Shown: positions 1-6,726, counted from the stretch's first letter. The stretch is 20,487 nucleotides of DNA from an uncultured Clostridia bacterium (GCA_944389715.1 CALXNI010000030.1:1-20487), one strand, 5' to 3'. A program made the numbers and translations. The notes: generated by a model not told the origin, from the sequence alone.

Positions 1-2
1 AT

Positions 3-101
3 TATCATCAGAAGAATCAAATGCATAAGTACACAGAATATATGGACAAGATGAATGAAAAGTATGAAAAAATACTTGAAAATAGTAAGATAAAAGAATA
101 A
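3..101 (+). CDS. C-terminal end of an unidentified protein (partial)
   Basis: An open frame runs in from the left edge and stops at TAA 99-101. It encodes about 32 residues, very rich in Lys, Glu, Asn and Met, ending in KIKE. The composition suggests a helical or coiled-coil tail. Too little is present to name a family. It is followed by a gene-poor stretch with a hairpin terminator at 223-258, consistent with this being the end of a plus-strand gene. The reading frame is inferred only because it is the longest one open to the edge. Confidence 0.4.
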   Translation, partial: YHQKNQMHKYTEYMDKMNEKYEKILENSKIKE

Positions 102-222
102 GATAATAATAAATAATTTGATAGAAAGATATATTCCCGACAATGTCGGGACAGTAATGTGAAATTTGAAAACACTTGCTATTAAAGGTAAAGACGGCAA
201 AAATAATTTGCTCATCTGCACC

Positions 223-258
223 AAAAAGTTGAAATTTTAACCAATTTCAGCTTTTTTT
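223..258 (+). terminator. Rho-independent terminator
   Basis: Arms of 14 nt (223-236 and 243-256) pair with a single G-U wobble around a 6-nt loop and run into a T tract at 252-258. The stem is AT-rich, so its strength is uncertain. It probably ends transcription from the gene entering at the left edge. Confidence 0.55.
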
Positions 259-367
259 ATTTTTATTCAAGATTATTTAAAAGTATTTATATTACTGTAT
301 TTTAGCTGTTTTCATTATTCAATCTATTTTCAAAATTATTTGCCATTATTCATTAATTTTTGCTTTC

Positions 368-399
368 TGCTCGGAATATGCTCGGAGGTATTGCTCGGA
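368..399. repeat. Three direct copies of TGCTCGGA
   Basis: Identical octamers lie at 368-375, 379-386 and 392-399, spaced 11 and 13 nt start to start. They stand out as GC-rich islands in AT-rich intergenic DNA. They could be a protein-binding cluster (iteron-like) or a remnant of coding DNA. No function can be assigned. Confidence 0.5.
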
Positions 400-465
400 A
401 AAATATTCTTTGTAATAGCATTAGGTGTTTCAGTTAATTTTAACTCAATATCTTTATTTTCAATC

Positions 466-493
466 AAAATAAAAAACCCTCTTTACAGAGGGA
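466..493 (-). terminator. Rho-independent terminator of the 91-aa ORF
   Basis: On the minus strand a perfect 6-bp stem (CCCTCT / AGAGGG, 477-482 and 487-492) with a 4-nt loop is followed by TTTTTTATTTTG. It lies 24 nt past the stop of the minus-strand ORF at 517-792, which supports that ORF being transcribed. Confidence 0.8.
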
Positions 494-516
494 AACCACA
501 ATAGCGGTTTAGGATT

Positions 517-792
517 TTAAATGTACGAAAAAGTTGGATGCCTGAGAATTTCTTCATTACGTTTTTTTCTAAATAAGTCAGCTGCTTCATAAGCAGAATT
601 TTCTGAAGTTTTAAAAAATTTAACTACTTCTATTTCTGCCATTTGAATGCCTATTTCAAAAGCAGTATCGCTAACATAAAAAGAATTCCGGATGGGACAT
701 CCTATCCGTACAGGGCAATTTGTACAATAATCGTGGTTAATACAAATTACAACAAGCTCAAAGTTTAAAGGTTTGAAATTATAATTTTCCAT
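517..792 (-). CDS. Small Cys-rich hypothetical protein (91 aa)
   Basis: I do not recognise the family. Residues 17-32 hold a Cys/His cluster (C17, H20, C23, C26, C32) that could bind a metal. The C-terminal half is helical with Lys/Arg-Glu pairs and has no membrane segment. The start is supported by GAAAGGA about 8 nt upstream, and a terminator follows the stop, so it looks like an expressed single-gene unit. Codon use differs from neighbouring genes: fewer ATA, more CTT, GTT and ATT. It also contains two in-frame CGG codons (R29 at 706-708, R35 at 688-690). These are the only CGG codons in the window that appear to be read as arginine, because skipping C at the first would run straight into TAG. 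Foreign origin is the likely explanation. It could also be a fortuitous or decaying ORF. Confidence 0.6.
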   Translation of the reverse strand: MENYNFKPLNFELVVICINHDYCTNCPVRIGCPIRNSFYVSDTAFEIGIQMAEIEVVKFFKTSENSAYEAADLFRKKRNEEILRHPTFSYI

Positions 793-890
793 ATAAAAAA
801 TCCTTTCAAAATTATATTATAATATAATTATAATATAATTTACATAAAAATACAAGCTTTAAAAATTTTATGTCGATATAAAAAAATTTC

Positions 891-919
891 TGGACAAAAA
901 CGTGTTAGTGTGATAAAAA
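891..919 (+). promoter_or_regulatory. Possible sigma-A promoter for the HD-domain gene
   Basis: TGGACA at 891-896 and TAAAAA at 914-919 are separated by 17 nt, upstream of the start at 950. The -10 match is weak, and the AT-rich context offers alternatives such as TAAAAT at 924-929. Confidence 0.35.
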
Positions 920-949
920 TATATAAAATGAAAAGAAATGGAGTAAAAA

Positions 950-1477
950 ATGAAGCAAGAATGTTTAAATGTATTAAAAAGTATTAATAGAGAAGGAATG
1001 GACAAGCTAATAGAATTTTTAGAAAACTCTGACTTTTTTGAAGCACCTGCTAGTACAAGATATCATGGGTCATGGAAAGGCGGATTACTAGAACATAGTA
1101 TGAAAGTATATGAGATTTTAAAAACAAAAGTAGAGGATAATGATTCTACTAAAATTGTTGCATTGCTTCATGATATATGTAAAGTTAATTTTTATAAAAC
1201 AGATTATAGAAATGCAAAAGTTAATGGAGTGTGGGAACAAGTACCATATTATACAATAGATGATACTATTCCATATGGGCATGGAGAAAAATCTGTAATG
1301 ATGATAAGCGAGTTTATAAAATTGACACCAGAAGAAAAATATGCCATAAGATGGCACATGGGATTTACTGAAGCCAAAGAATTATATGGAACAATTAGTA
1401 TGGCATATAAAAAATATCCGCTTGCTTTATATACGCACGAAGCAGACCTAGAGGCAACATATTTTTATAATACTTAA
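950..1477 (+). CDS. HD-domain phosphohydrolase family protein
   Basis: 175 aa. The pattern fits the HD metal-dependent phosphohydrolase superfamily: H49 in LLEHS, the H74-D75 pair in LLHDICK, H111 in YGHGEKS, H136 in IRWHMG, and H163/D166 in HEADLEA. These would form the divalent-metal site. The substrate is unknown; related small HD proteins act on nucleotides or cyclic dinucleotides, but nothing here discriminates. There is no signal peptide or membrane segment, so it is cytosolic. The start is preceded by GGAG at a normal distance. It lies 76 nt before the membrane protein gene, with no obvious terminator between, so co-transcription is possible. Confidence 0.85.
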   Translation: MKQECLNVLKSINREGMDKLIEFLENSDFFEAPASTRYHGSWKGGLLEHSMKVYEILKTKVEDNDSTKIVALLHDICKVNFYKTDYRNAKVNGVWEQVPYYTIDDTIPYGHGEKSVMMISEFIKLTPEEKYAIRWHMGFTEAKELYGTISMAYKKYPLALYTHEADLEATYFYNT

Positions 1478-1553
1478 AAATCATTATGAAATTACTTATA
1501 TTGTAATATATTATAAAATAGAGCATAGAATTTAAAGTATACGAGGAGTTTAT

Positions 1554-2258
1554 ATGAAAAAAAGAGACTGGAAATCAATTATAGCAAAATTTGTAATATT
1601 ATCTTTTATATTACCTATATCATATATAATATATAGGATAATAGTATCGCCAACAGCTAATACAGAAAATATAGAAGGATTAAGAGTAAAAACAGATTAT
1701 ATATTAATGCTTTTGCAGTGTTTATTAGGTATAGTAGCTTTTTTTATGCCAAATATAATAACAAGAAAGACAAAAATAGTAATACCATCTAATATGTATA
1801 TAGTGTATGTAGTGTTTTTGTATGCAGCAATATTTTTAGGAGAAATAGGAAACTTTTTCTATAGAATAATACATTGGGATACAATACTTCATATATGTAG
1901 CGGAGCAATGCTTGGAGCATTAGGATTTTCTTTTGTTAATATTTTAAATAAAAATGAGAAAGTACATGTAGAATTAGCACCTATTTTTGTTGCTTTATTT
2001 GCACTTGGCTTTGCAATAACATTAGGGGTATTATGGGAAATATATGAATTTACATTTGATGGATTACTTGGAGTAAACATGCAAAAATTTGCATTAGAAG
2101 ATGGAACACAGCTAGTAGGTAGAGCAGCACTTGCAGATACAATGGAGGATCTAATAGTAGATTCAATAGGTGCATTTGCAATGTCACTGCTTGGATATAT
2201 TTCATTAAAGTATAAAAAAGGATGGATAGAAAAATTGTTAATAAAGATAAAAAAATAA
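1554..2258 (+). CDS. Membrane protein, DUF2238/YjdF-like
   Basis: 234 aa with about six hydrophobic segments: residues 11-30, 49-66, 80-98, 112-130, 142-162 and 203-220. The last conserved block carries acidic and tryptophan signatures (WEIYEFTFD, then ADTMEDLIVDSIGA) and an HWD-x3-H motif near residues 107-113. This combination matches the DUF2238/YjdF type of integral membrane protein, whose function is unknown. A strong GAGGAG site precedes the ATG. The gene ends at its own terminator (2276-2318), so it is separate from the iron operon that follows. The family call rests on motif recall, not a search. Confidence 0.65.
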   Translation: MKKRDWKSIIAKFVILSFILPISYIIYRIIVSPTANTENIEGLRVKTDYILMLLQCLLGIVAFFMPNIITRKTKIVIPSNMYIVYVVFLYAAIFLGEIGNFFYRIIHWDTILHICSGAMLGALGFSFVNILNKNEKVHVELAPIFVALFALGFAITLGVLWEIYEFTFDGLLGVNMQKFALEDGTQLVGRAALADTMEDLIVDSIGAFAMSLLGYISLKYKKGWIEKLLIKIKK

Positions 2259-2275
2259 AAAAATTATTAATAAAT

Positions 2276-2318
2276 AAAAAGTAGGATTTTGGATATTATT
2301 CCATGATCCTATTTTTTT
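2276..2318 (+). terminator. Rho-independent terminator upstream of feoA
   Basis: TAGGAT (2282-2287) pairs with ATCCTA (2306-2311), with an inner TGGA/TCCA pairing, followed by a T tract at 2312-2318. The hairpin contains an ATG at 2303 that would extend feoA. Its position inside a terminator argues against that start. Confidence 0.75.
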
Positions 2319-2319
2319 A

Positions 2320-2349
2320 TTCATACATGTCCAACTTAGTTAATATAAT
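2320..2349 (+). promoter_or_regulatory. Possible promoter of the feo operon
   Basis: A perfect TATAAT lies at 2344-2349, 38 nt before the feoA ATG. The best -35 is weak (TTCATA at 2320-2325, 18-nt spacer). No clear Fur-type palindrome was recognised. Confidence 0.4.
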
Positions 2350-2386
2350 ATATAAAAAATATAAGAACGATACAAAGAGGTATTAT

Positions 2387-2656
2387 ATGAAAACAAGTAA
2401 AAGGGTATTAAAAAAAGGAGAGAAAGGACAACTAAGTAATTTAAAAATAGGACAAAGAGCAAAGGTCCTTGGACTTCATTTGGACAAACCAGAGGTAAGG
2501 AGGCATTTATTAGATATGGGAATAACAAAAGGCACACAGATTTTAATAAAAAAAATAGCACCAATGGGAGATCCAGTAGATATTGAACTTAGAGGTTATG
2601 AGCTTTGTATCAGAAAAGAAGAGATGAAAAATATTGAAATTGAGGTGATAGAGTGA
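2387..2656 (+). CDS. feoA: FeoA, ferrous iron transport accessory protein
   Basis: 89 aa from the chosen ATG. FeoA is a small SH3-like cytosolic protein that partners with the FeoB Fe(II) permease. The core matches the family: LKIGQRAKVLGL, then a middle helix ending RRHLLDMGITKGT, then APMGDPVDIELRGYELCIRKEE. I chose ATG 2387 over the upstream ATG at 2303 because AGAGG precedes it at the right distance, the product has normal FeoA length, and the upstream ATG lies inside the preceding terminator. The stop overlaps the GTG start of feoB by 4 nt (GTGA, 2653-2656), indicating translational coupling. Confidence 0.93.
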   Translation: MKTSKRVLKKGEKGQLSNLKIGQRAKVLGLHLDKPEVRRHLLDMGITKGTQILIKKIAPMGDPVDIELRGYELCIRKEEMKNIEIEVIE

Positions 2657-4627
2657 AGATAGCCTTAGTTGGTAACCAAAATTGTGGAAAAACTACACTT
2701 TTTAATCTACTTACAGGTACAAATCAAAAAATTGGTAATTGGCCAGGAGTAACAATAGAAAGAAAAGTTGGAATTATAAAAGACTTAGGAGATGAATTGG
2801 TTGACTTACCAGGTATATATTCTTTAAGTCCATATACAGTAGAGGAAGAAGTCTCAAGAAAATTTGTATTAGAAGAAAAACCTGATATGATAATAAACAT
2901 AGTAGATAGTACATCAATAGAAAGAAGCCTATATCTTACTACTCAATTAATGGAGCTAAATATAAAAGTTATAATAGCACTTAACATGGCAGATAGATTA
3001 GAAAAAAAAGGCATACATATAAATGCAGAAAAATTAGCAAAAGAAATAGGAACAGATGTTGTAGTTATTTCTGCATTAAAAGAAATAGGTATAGATAATT
3101 TAAAAAGTATAATAAAAAGTAATAAAGAGAAAAAATTTATAAGTAAAGAAATATTTAAATCTGATATAGAAAATGAGATTTTAAAGATAGAAAGTCTATT
3201 TGGTATAAACAGATTTATAGCTATAAAAGTTTTAGAAAATGATAAGATGTATCAAAATTATCAGACAATAGAAGTAAAAAATAGTAGACAGAAACTAGAA
3301 GGAATGTACAAAATGAGCATAGAAGAAATAATAGCAAATGCAAGATATGATTATATAGTAGCTATAAAAAATAGAGTTATAACAATTAAACCTATAAATG
3401 AGACTATATCTGATAAATTAGATAAAATTTTCTTAAATAAGTTCGCTGCATTACCAATATTTGTTGTTATAATGTTTTTAGTATATTACCTTTCAGTTGG
3501 AGTTGTAGGAAGTTTTACAGTGGACTGGATTGAAGGAATAGTAAAAGAATTTGGAGAGCTTGTAAGAACATTTTTATTAAATATTGGAGCATCATCTTGG
3601 TCTCAAAGCTTGGTAGTCGATGGAATAATAGCGGGTGTTGGAGCGGTACTAGGGTTTGTGCCACAATTAATTATTTTGTTTTTATGCATATCAATATTAG
3701 AAACAACAGGATATATGTCAAGAGTTACATTTTTATTAGATAAATTATTCAAAAAATTTGGATTAAGTGGAGAAACTTTAGTTCCATTTATAGTAGGGCT
3801 TCGGATGCAGTGTTCCTGCGATAATGGCAACTAGAATAATAAAAGATAATAAAGAAAGAGACCTCTCCATAATGCTCACACCTTTTATTCCATGTAGTGC
3901 AAAATTACCAATAATAGCAATGTTTTCAGGTTATTTTTTTGCAGATAAATCAGGATTAGTATCTAGCTCGCTTTACTTTTTAGCAATTGCAATAATATTA
4001 ATATCTGCAAAACTTATAAAAAAATTATTTATGAAGAATAGCCAAACAGCCTTTATATCAGAACTTCCAGAATATAAGTTTCCAAGCATAAAATATGTAG
4101 CAAGAGATGTAATAGATAAAGTTAAAGAATTTATAAAAAGGGCTGGAACAATTATACTATTTTGCTCAGTAATAATTTGGTTTTTATTATCATTCTCCTG
4201 GAAATTAGAATATGGAGTAGAAATAGAAAATAGCATACTAGCAAGTATTGGAAATGCAATTTCTTGGATATTCTATCCTATACTAGGAACATTTAGCTGG
4301 GAAGCGGCAGTATCTGCAATTCAAGGATTAGTTGCAAAAGAGCAAGTAATATCTTCAATGAGTATAATAGCAGGTTTAAGTGAAGGAATAGAAGAAGGCT
4401 CAAGAATATTTAAATCAGCAGCATTTAGCTTTTTTACACCAGCAAGCGCATATGCATATATGATATTTAATCTATTTAGTGCACCGTGTTTTGGAGCAAT
4501 AGGAGCAATGAGAAGAGAATTTGGAAGCACTAAAAAAATGTTAAAAGCAATAATATTTCAAACAACACTTGCATGGTTTTTAGCAAGTATTGTATTTAAT
4601 GTAGGAACATTTATAGAAAAATTGTAA
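2653..4627 (+). CDS. feoB: FeoB ferrous iron transporter, with +1 recoding at CGG codon 384
   Basis: Fe(II) permease of the inner membrane, 657 aa once reconstructed, with a GTG start overlapping the feoA stop. The N-terminal G domain shows G1 (GNQNCGKTT, residues 7-15), G3 (DLPG, 51-54) and G4 (NMAD, 111-114). The membrane domain has the usual Gate segments. The plain frame fails at CGG 3802-3804 and would stop at 3834, giving 393 aa. Skipping C3802 reads GGA TGC AGT GTT CCT GCG ATA ATG and restores the FeoB Gate motif GLGCSVPAIMATR, then PFIPCSAKLP, through to the natural end. The second part has no ribosome binding site at ATG 3824 and starts mid-motif, so it is not an independent gene. 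The alternatives are a frameshift mutation or a sequencing error; four other genes here share the same event. Confidence 0.9.
3802..3804 (+). other. CGG recoding site in feoB (CTT CGG A)
   Basis: In-frame CGG after CTT. Dropping the first C gives GGA (Gly384) in the conserved GxGC(S/N)VPA motif. Reading in frame gives eleven codons and a stop. Confidence 0.75.
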
Positions 4628-4630
4628 TTT

Positions 4631-4740
4631 GAGAAACGAATGGGGACAGACCCCTTTTGTTTCATTTATTCTCATAATTCAATTACACAACATGATTGCA
4701 ATTTTACGAAACAAAATGGGTCTGTCCCCATTCGTTTCTC
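4631..4740. repeat. Long inverted repeat, GGGTCTGTCCC family, copy 1
   Basis: 33-nt arms (4631-4663 and 4708-4740) match with one mismatch around a 44-nt loop. The core is GGGGACAGACCCC / GGGTCTGTCCCC. It starts 4 nt after the feoB stop and ends 15 nt before the next start. It probably forms a strong hairpin in the feo transcript. Small ORFs read through it are not supported. Confidence 0.85.
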
Positions 4741-4754
4741 AAAGGAAAGTTTTT

Positions 4755-4895
4755 ATGAATTTTATAGATTTAATAATTTTAATAATAGTATTCAGTATTT
4801 TAGGAAGAATTGTGTATTTTAATTTTATCAAAAAGGATATAAACATGTGTAAAAGATGCCCATATAATAATTGCAAAAAAATTAATAAAAGATAG
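4755..4895 (+). CDS. FeoB-associated Cys-rich membrane protein
   Basis: 46 aa: one N-terminal transmembrane helix (residues about 4-22), then a short cytosolic tail with CKRCPYNNC (C32, C35, C40), a CxxC plus one further Cys. This architecture and its position directly after feoB match the small FeoB-associated Cys-rich proteins. Their precise role in Fe(II) uptake is not established. I chose ATG 4755, preceded by AAAGGAAAG, over the 88-aa ORF that starts in the upstream hairpin repeat: the extra 42 residues would be translated repeat DNA. Confidence 0.8.
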   Translation: MNFIDLIILIIVFSILGRIVYFNFIKKDINMCKRCPYNNCKKINKR

Positions 4896-4912
4896 ACAGA
4901 CCCTTTTTGTTT
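4895..4912. repeat. Solo half of the GGGTCTGTC hairpin repeat
   Basis: GACAGACCCTTTTTGTTT matches one arm of the long inverted repeats at 4631-4740 and 6727-6799 but has no partner arm nearby. It begins at the stop codon of the preceding gene. It is probably a decayed copy. Confidence 0.5.
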
Positions 4913-4945
4913 ATTTTTTGCATACGATATTAATGAGGTGGTTTG

Positions 4946-5450
4946 ATGACATATGAGGAAGTAGAAGAAATACTTCGGTTCCAAAAAGAATATTCCATAC
5001 CCAAAACTCATGAATATAAGACAAAATAAGAGATATGCTGAGGTATTATATAATAGCTTTGCTGGAGAAGAGGGAGAACTTACTGCAGTTACACAATATA
5101 TTTATGAACATATCGAATTAAAGAAATTTGAAAGTTTTAGCAAAATTTTACTTAGTATTGCAATAGAAGAAATGCAACATTTAGAATTAATAGGAAATTT
5201 AATTAGAAAACTTGGAGGTAAACCATATTATATTAATAAAGAAAAATGTTTTTGGAGCTCAAAAAATATAAAATATCATTTTAATAGTGTATTTGATATG
5301 TTAAATTACAATATTGAATCAGAAAAAAGGGCAATAGAAGGATATAGAGAAGCAATAAAAAATACTCAAAATAAAAGTATACAACAATTATTAGACAGAA
5401 TTATTTTAGATGAACAAACACATCTTGAAATATTTAATAGATTAAGATAA
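4946..5450 (+). CDS. Ferritin-like diiron domain protein, with +1 recoding at CGG codon 11
   Basis: 167 aa after recoding. It is a helical ferritin-like domain with diiron ligand patterns: Glu44 in GELTAVTQY, E75xxH78 in EEMQH, a third-helix Glu in ESEKRAIE, and E156xxH159 in DEQTHLEIF. It likely binds iron or manganese, which fits its place after feoAB. The gene begins at ATG 4946 behind a GAGGTGG site. In the plain frame it stops after 27 codons (TAA 5027-5029). Skipping C4976 of CGG 4976-4978 turns CTT CGG TTC into CTT GGT TCC and continues ILGSKKNIPYPKLMNIRQNK into the main domain. ATG 5010 has no ribosome binding site, so it is unlikely to be the real start. The stop lies inside the palindrome at 5447-5519. 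Confidence 0.82.
4976..4978 (+). other. CGG recoding site in the ferritin-like gene (CTT CGG T)
   Basis: In-frame CGG after CTT at codon 11. Dropping the C gives GGT (Gly) and joins the only good ribosome binding site to the conserved domain. Confidence 0.72.
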
Positions 5451-5519
5451 ATTGAAATTTGTAGAACAGGGAAAAAGGGGTCTGACCCCTTTTTCCCTGT
5501 TCTACAAATTTCAATTTAT
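5447..5519. repeat. Perfect 73-bp palindrome between convergent genes, copy 2
   Basis: 36-nt perfect arms (5447-5482 and 5484-5519) around a single T. The core is GGGGTCTGACCCC flanked by CAGGGAAAAA / TTTTTCCCTG. It contains the stop codons of both convergent genes (TAA 5448-5450 plus; TAA 5518-5516 minus). It should act as a bidirectional terminator. The flawless symmetry suggests recent insertion or active maintenance. Confidence 0.9.
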
Positions 5520-5666
5520 TCAGCTTTCTCAATAACTATATAAGCTCCTTTAATATAGATATTTACATCATCTTTTTCTTTTAAGTTTAATTTATTTCTA
5601 AAGTCAATTGGTAAAACTACTCTACCGAAGTTCATCTACTTTTCTAGTTACAATTCTTTCTTTCAT
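5516..5666 (-). CDS. AbrB/SpoVT-type DNA-binding protein, with +1 recoding at CGG codon 14
   Basis: 49 aa after recoding, the size of a single SpoVT-AbrB swapped-hairpin domain, usually a dimeric transition-state type regulator or an antitoxin. The start has a strong GGAGGG site 5 nt upstream. The plain frame reads MKERIVTRKVDEL, then CGG TAG: it ends at once. Skipping the C of CGG (complement 5625-5627) gives GGT AGA GTA GTT TTA CCA and restores the hallmark DELGRVVLPIDFR, then LNLKEKDDVNIYI to the end. It lies 18 nt downstream of the 160-aa gene in the same direction, so they are probably one operon. This gene is missed by ordinary ORF calling. Confidence 0.85.
5625..5627 (-). other. CGG recoding site in the abrB-like gene (CTT CGG TAG)
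   Basis: In-frame CGG after CTT, immediately followed by an in-frame TAG. Dropping the C reads GGT AGA and restores the conserved LGR of the AbrB fold. The layout recalls the prfB +1 site (CTT TGA). Confidence 0.78.
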
Positions 5667-5684
5667 TTCATCCCTCCTCATTTT

Positions 5685-6167
5685 TTAGAAATTCCTTGCA
5701 ATTAAATCTAATAAATGTTCAAGTTCATCATTTTTATTATCAATTATAGTAATAGTAGTATCTGTAAATATATTTTTATTATCTTTAATATATTTTTCTG
5801 CTTTATTTCTTGTTAGAAACAAATGAGTATTATTATATTTATCTATAATTTTAAAAATAATATTATCATATTTAGATTTTGTATCAGTTTGTCGAGTTTT
5901 TTGTTCCCTCAAAAATATTGCTAAAGATTTTAAATAATCAAAGTCAGATTCTTTTATTTTTAAACTTTTGTCTAAATTAACTAAAGCATCTAAATAATTA
6001 ATAATATGCTCCCATTCTTCATAATTAACATGAGGGTTTTGAGTAAGTTCTAATAACATTTTTCTTTCTTTTATGTACTTTTTATATTCAAACTTTGTTT
6101 CTTCTAATAAATTATTACTTCTTTTTAATAACTCTAATTTTCTATCATTTATTTCTAAAGTTTCCAT
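5685..6167 (-). CDS. Hypothetical helical protein (160 aa)
   Basis: No family recognised. The first 60 residues are strongly helical and charged, with coiled-coil-like spacing (LELLKRSNNLLEETKFEYKKY). The rest mixes helices with a strand-rich segment near residues 110-150. There is no signal peptide, membrane segment or cysteine cluster. The start has AGGATG about 9 nt upstream. It is followed 18 nt later by the AbrB-like gene and is divergent from the XRE regulator. This layout is common for small regulator or defence-type accessory modules, but that is inference. There are no CGG codons. Confidence 0.65.
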   Translation of the reverse strand: METLEINDRKLELLKRSNNLLEETKFEYKKYIKERKMLLELTQNPHVNYEEWEHIINYLDALVNLDKSLKIKESDFDYLKSLAIFLREQKTRQTDTKSKYDNIIFKIIDKYNNTHLFLTRNKAEKYIKDNKNIFTDTTITIIDNKNDELEHLLDLIARNF

Positions 6168-6376
6168 TTAATCACATCCTATAAAAAATATATATGTATA
6201 AAGACGTTAATATTGTACATACTATTAATTATATTAACACTATAATTAATTTTAATACATAAGTATTAAAAAAACAATACTTTTTTATATGAATTTTAAT
6301 CACTTTTTACGAATATATATAAATGATATACTTTGTCTGAGAGTATAATAAACAGTTTGCGAAAGCGGGGGTTATT
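6168..6376. promoter_or_regulatory. Divergent promoter region between the 160-aa gene and xre
   Basis: 209 nt of very AT-rich DNA. An inverted repeat AAGTATT / AATACTT (6261-6267 and 6276-6282) and several TTAAT/ATTAA half-sites could be operators for the XRE protein. A TATAAT at 6344-6349 could serve xre; no good -35 is seen at the standard distance. Confidence 0.4.
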
Positions 6377-6724
6377 TTGACTGTTATTAAAAAAGAAGAT
6401 ATATTAAAAGTAATTGGGAGCAAAATAAAAGAGGCAAGAGAAGATAAGGGATATACACAAGAATTTGTTGCAGAGAAAATAGATAAATCAGTAGATACAT
6501 ACAGAGGTATCGAAAATGGAAGAAGTGTAGGAAGCCTTCCAACATTGCTAAATATTTGTAATTTATTAGATATTACATTAGATGAAATTTTTTATGAATT
6601 ATTAGATAAAAAAGAGGTAATATTAGACAAAAAATTATATGATGAATTTCAAAAGCTTAATATGGATGAAAAAGAGTTAGTAGAAGGAATGTTAAAACAC
6701 ATGAATGCAAAGAAAAATAAATGA
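6377..6724 (+). CDS. XRE-family HTH transcriptional regulator
   Basis: 115 aa. The Cro/CI-type helix-turn-helix covers residues about 12-67: IGSKIKEAREDKGYTQEFVAEKIDKSVDTYRGIENGR in parts, then LPTLLNICNLLDITLDEIFYELL. The C-terminal tail is short and charged. The start is TTG 6377: an in-frame stop lies at 6347-6349, no ATG or GTG is available in between, and GGGGG sits 5 nt upstream of the TTG. It is divergent from the 160-aa/AbrB pair and may control it. The stop is 2 nt before the inverted repeat at 6727-6799. Confidence 0.88.
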   Translation: MTVIKKEDILKVIGSKIKEAREDKGYTQEFVAEKIDKSVDTYRGIENGRSVGSLPTLLNICNLLDITLDEIFYELLDKKEVILDKKLYDEFQKLNMDEKELVEGMLKHMNAKKNK

Positions 6725-6726
6725 TA

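Larger units (their letters stand above)
102..516. other. Gene-poor stretch with hairpins and short repeats
   Basis: No convincing gene is seen. It holds a short palindrome (TCCCGAC / GTCGGGA arms, 135-151), a plus-strand terminator (223-258), three copies of TGCTCGGA (368-399) and a minus-strand terminator (466-493). Two short open stretches look like remnants rather than genes because neither has a start with a ribosome binding site: 163-240 on plus (about 25 codons ending LKF) and roughly 340-480 on minus (about 43 codons ending NNGK). The CGGA-containing octamers are unusual for DNA this AT-rich. Confidence 0.5.

Noticed and set aside
135..240. CGG at 147 as another recoding site joining to the open frame that ends at 240
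   Set aside because: Skipping that C leads within four codons to TGA 160-162, and no coding family is recognisable.
2303..2386. N-terminal extension of FeoA from ATG 2303
   Set aside because: The start lies inside the preceding terminator hairpin and the extra residues do not resemble FeoA.
3824..4627. Separate FeoB C-terminal gene starting at ATG 3824
   Set aside because: It has no ribosome binding site, starts inside the GCSVPAIM motif, and joins perfectly to the upstream part by skipping one C.
4629..4895. 88-aa ORF and an overlapping 60-aa ORF across the hairpin repeat
   Set aside because: The N-terminal part is translated inverted-repeat DNA; the real gene is the 46-aa peptide from ATG 4755.
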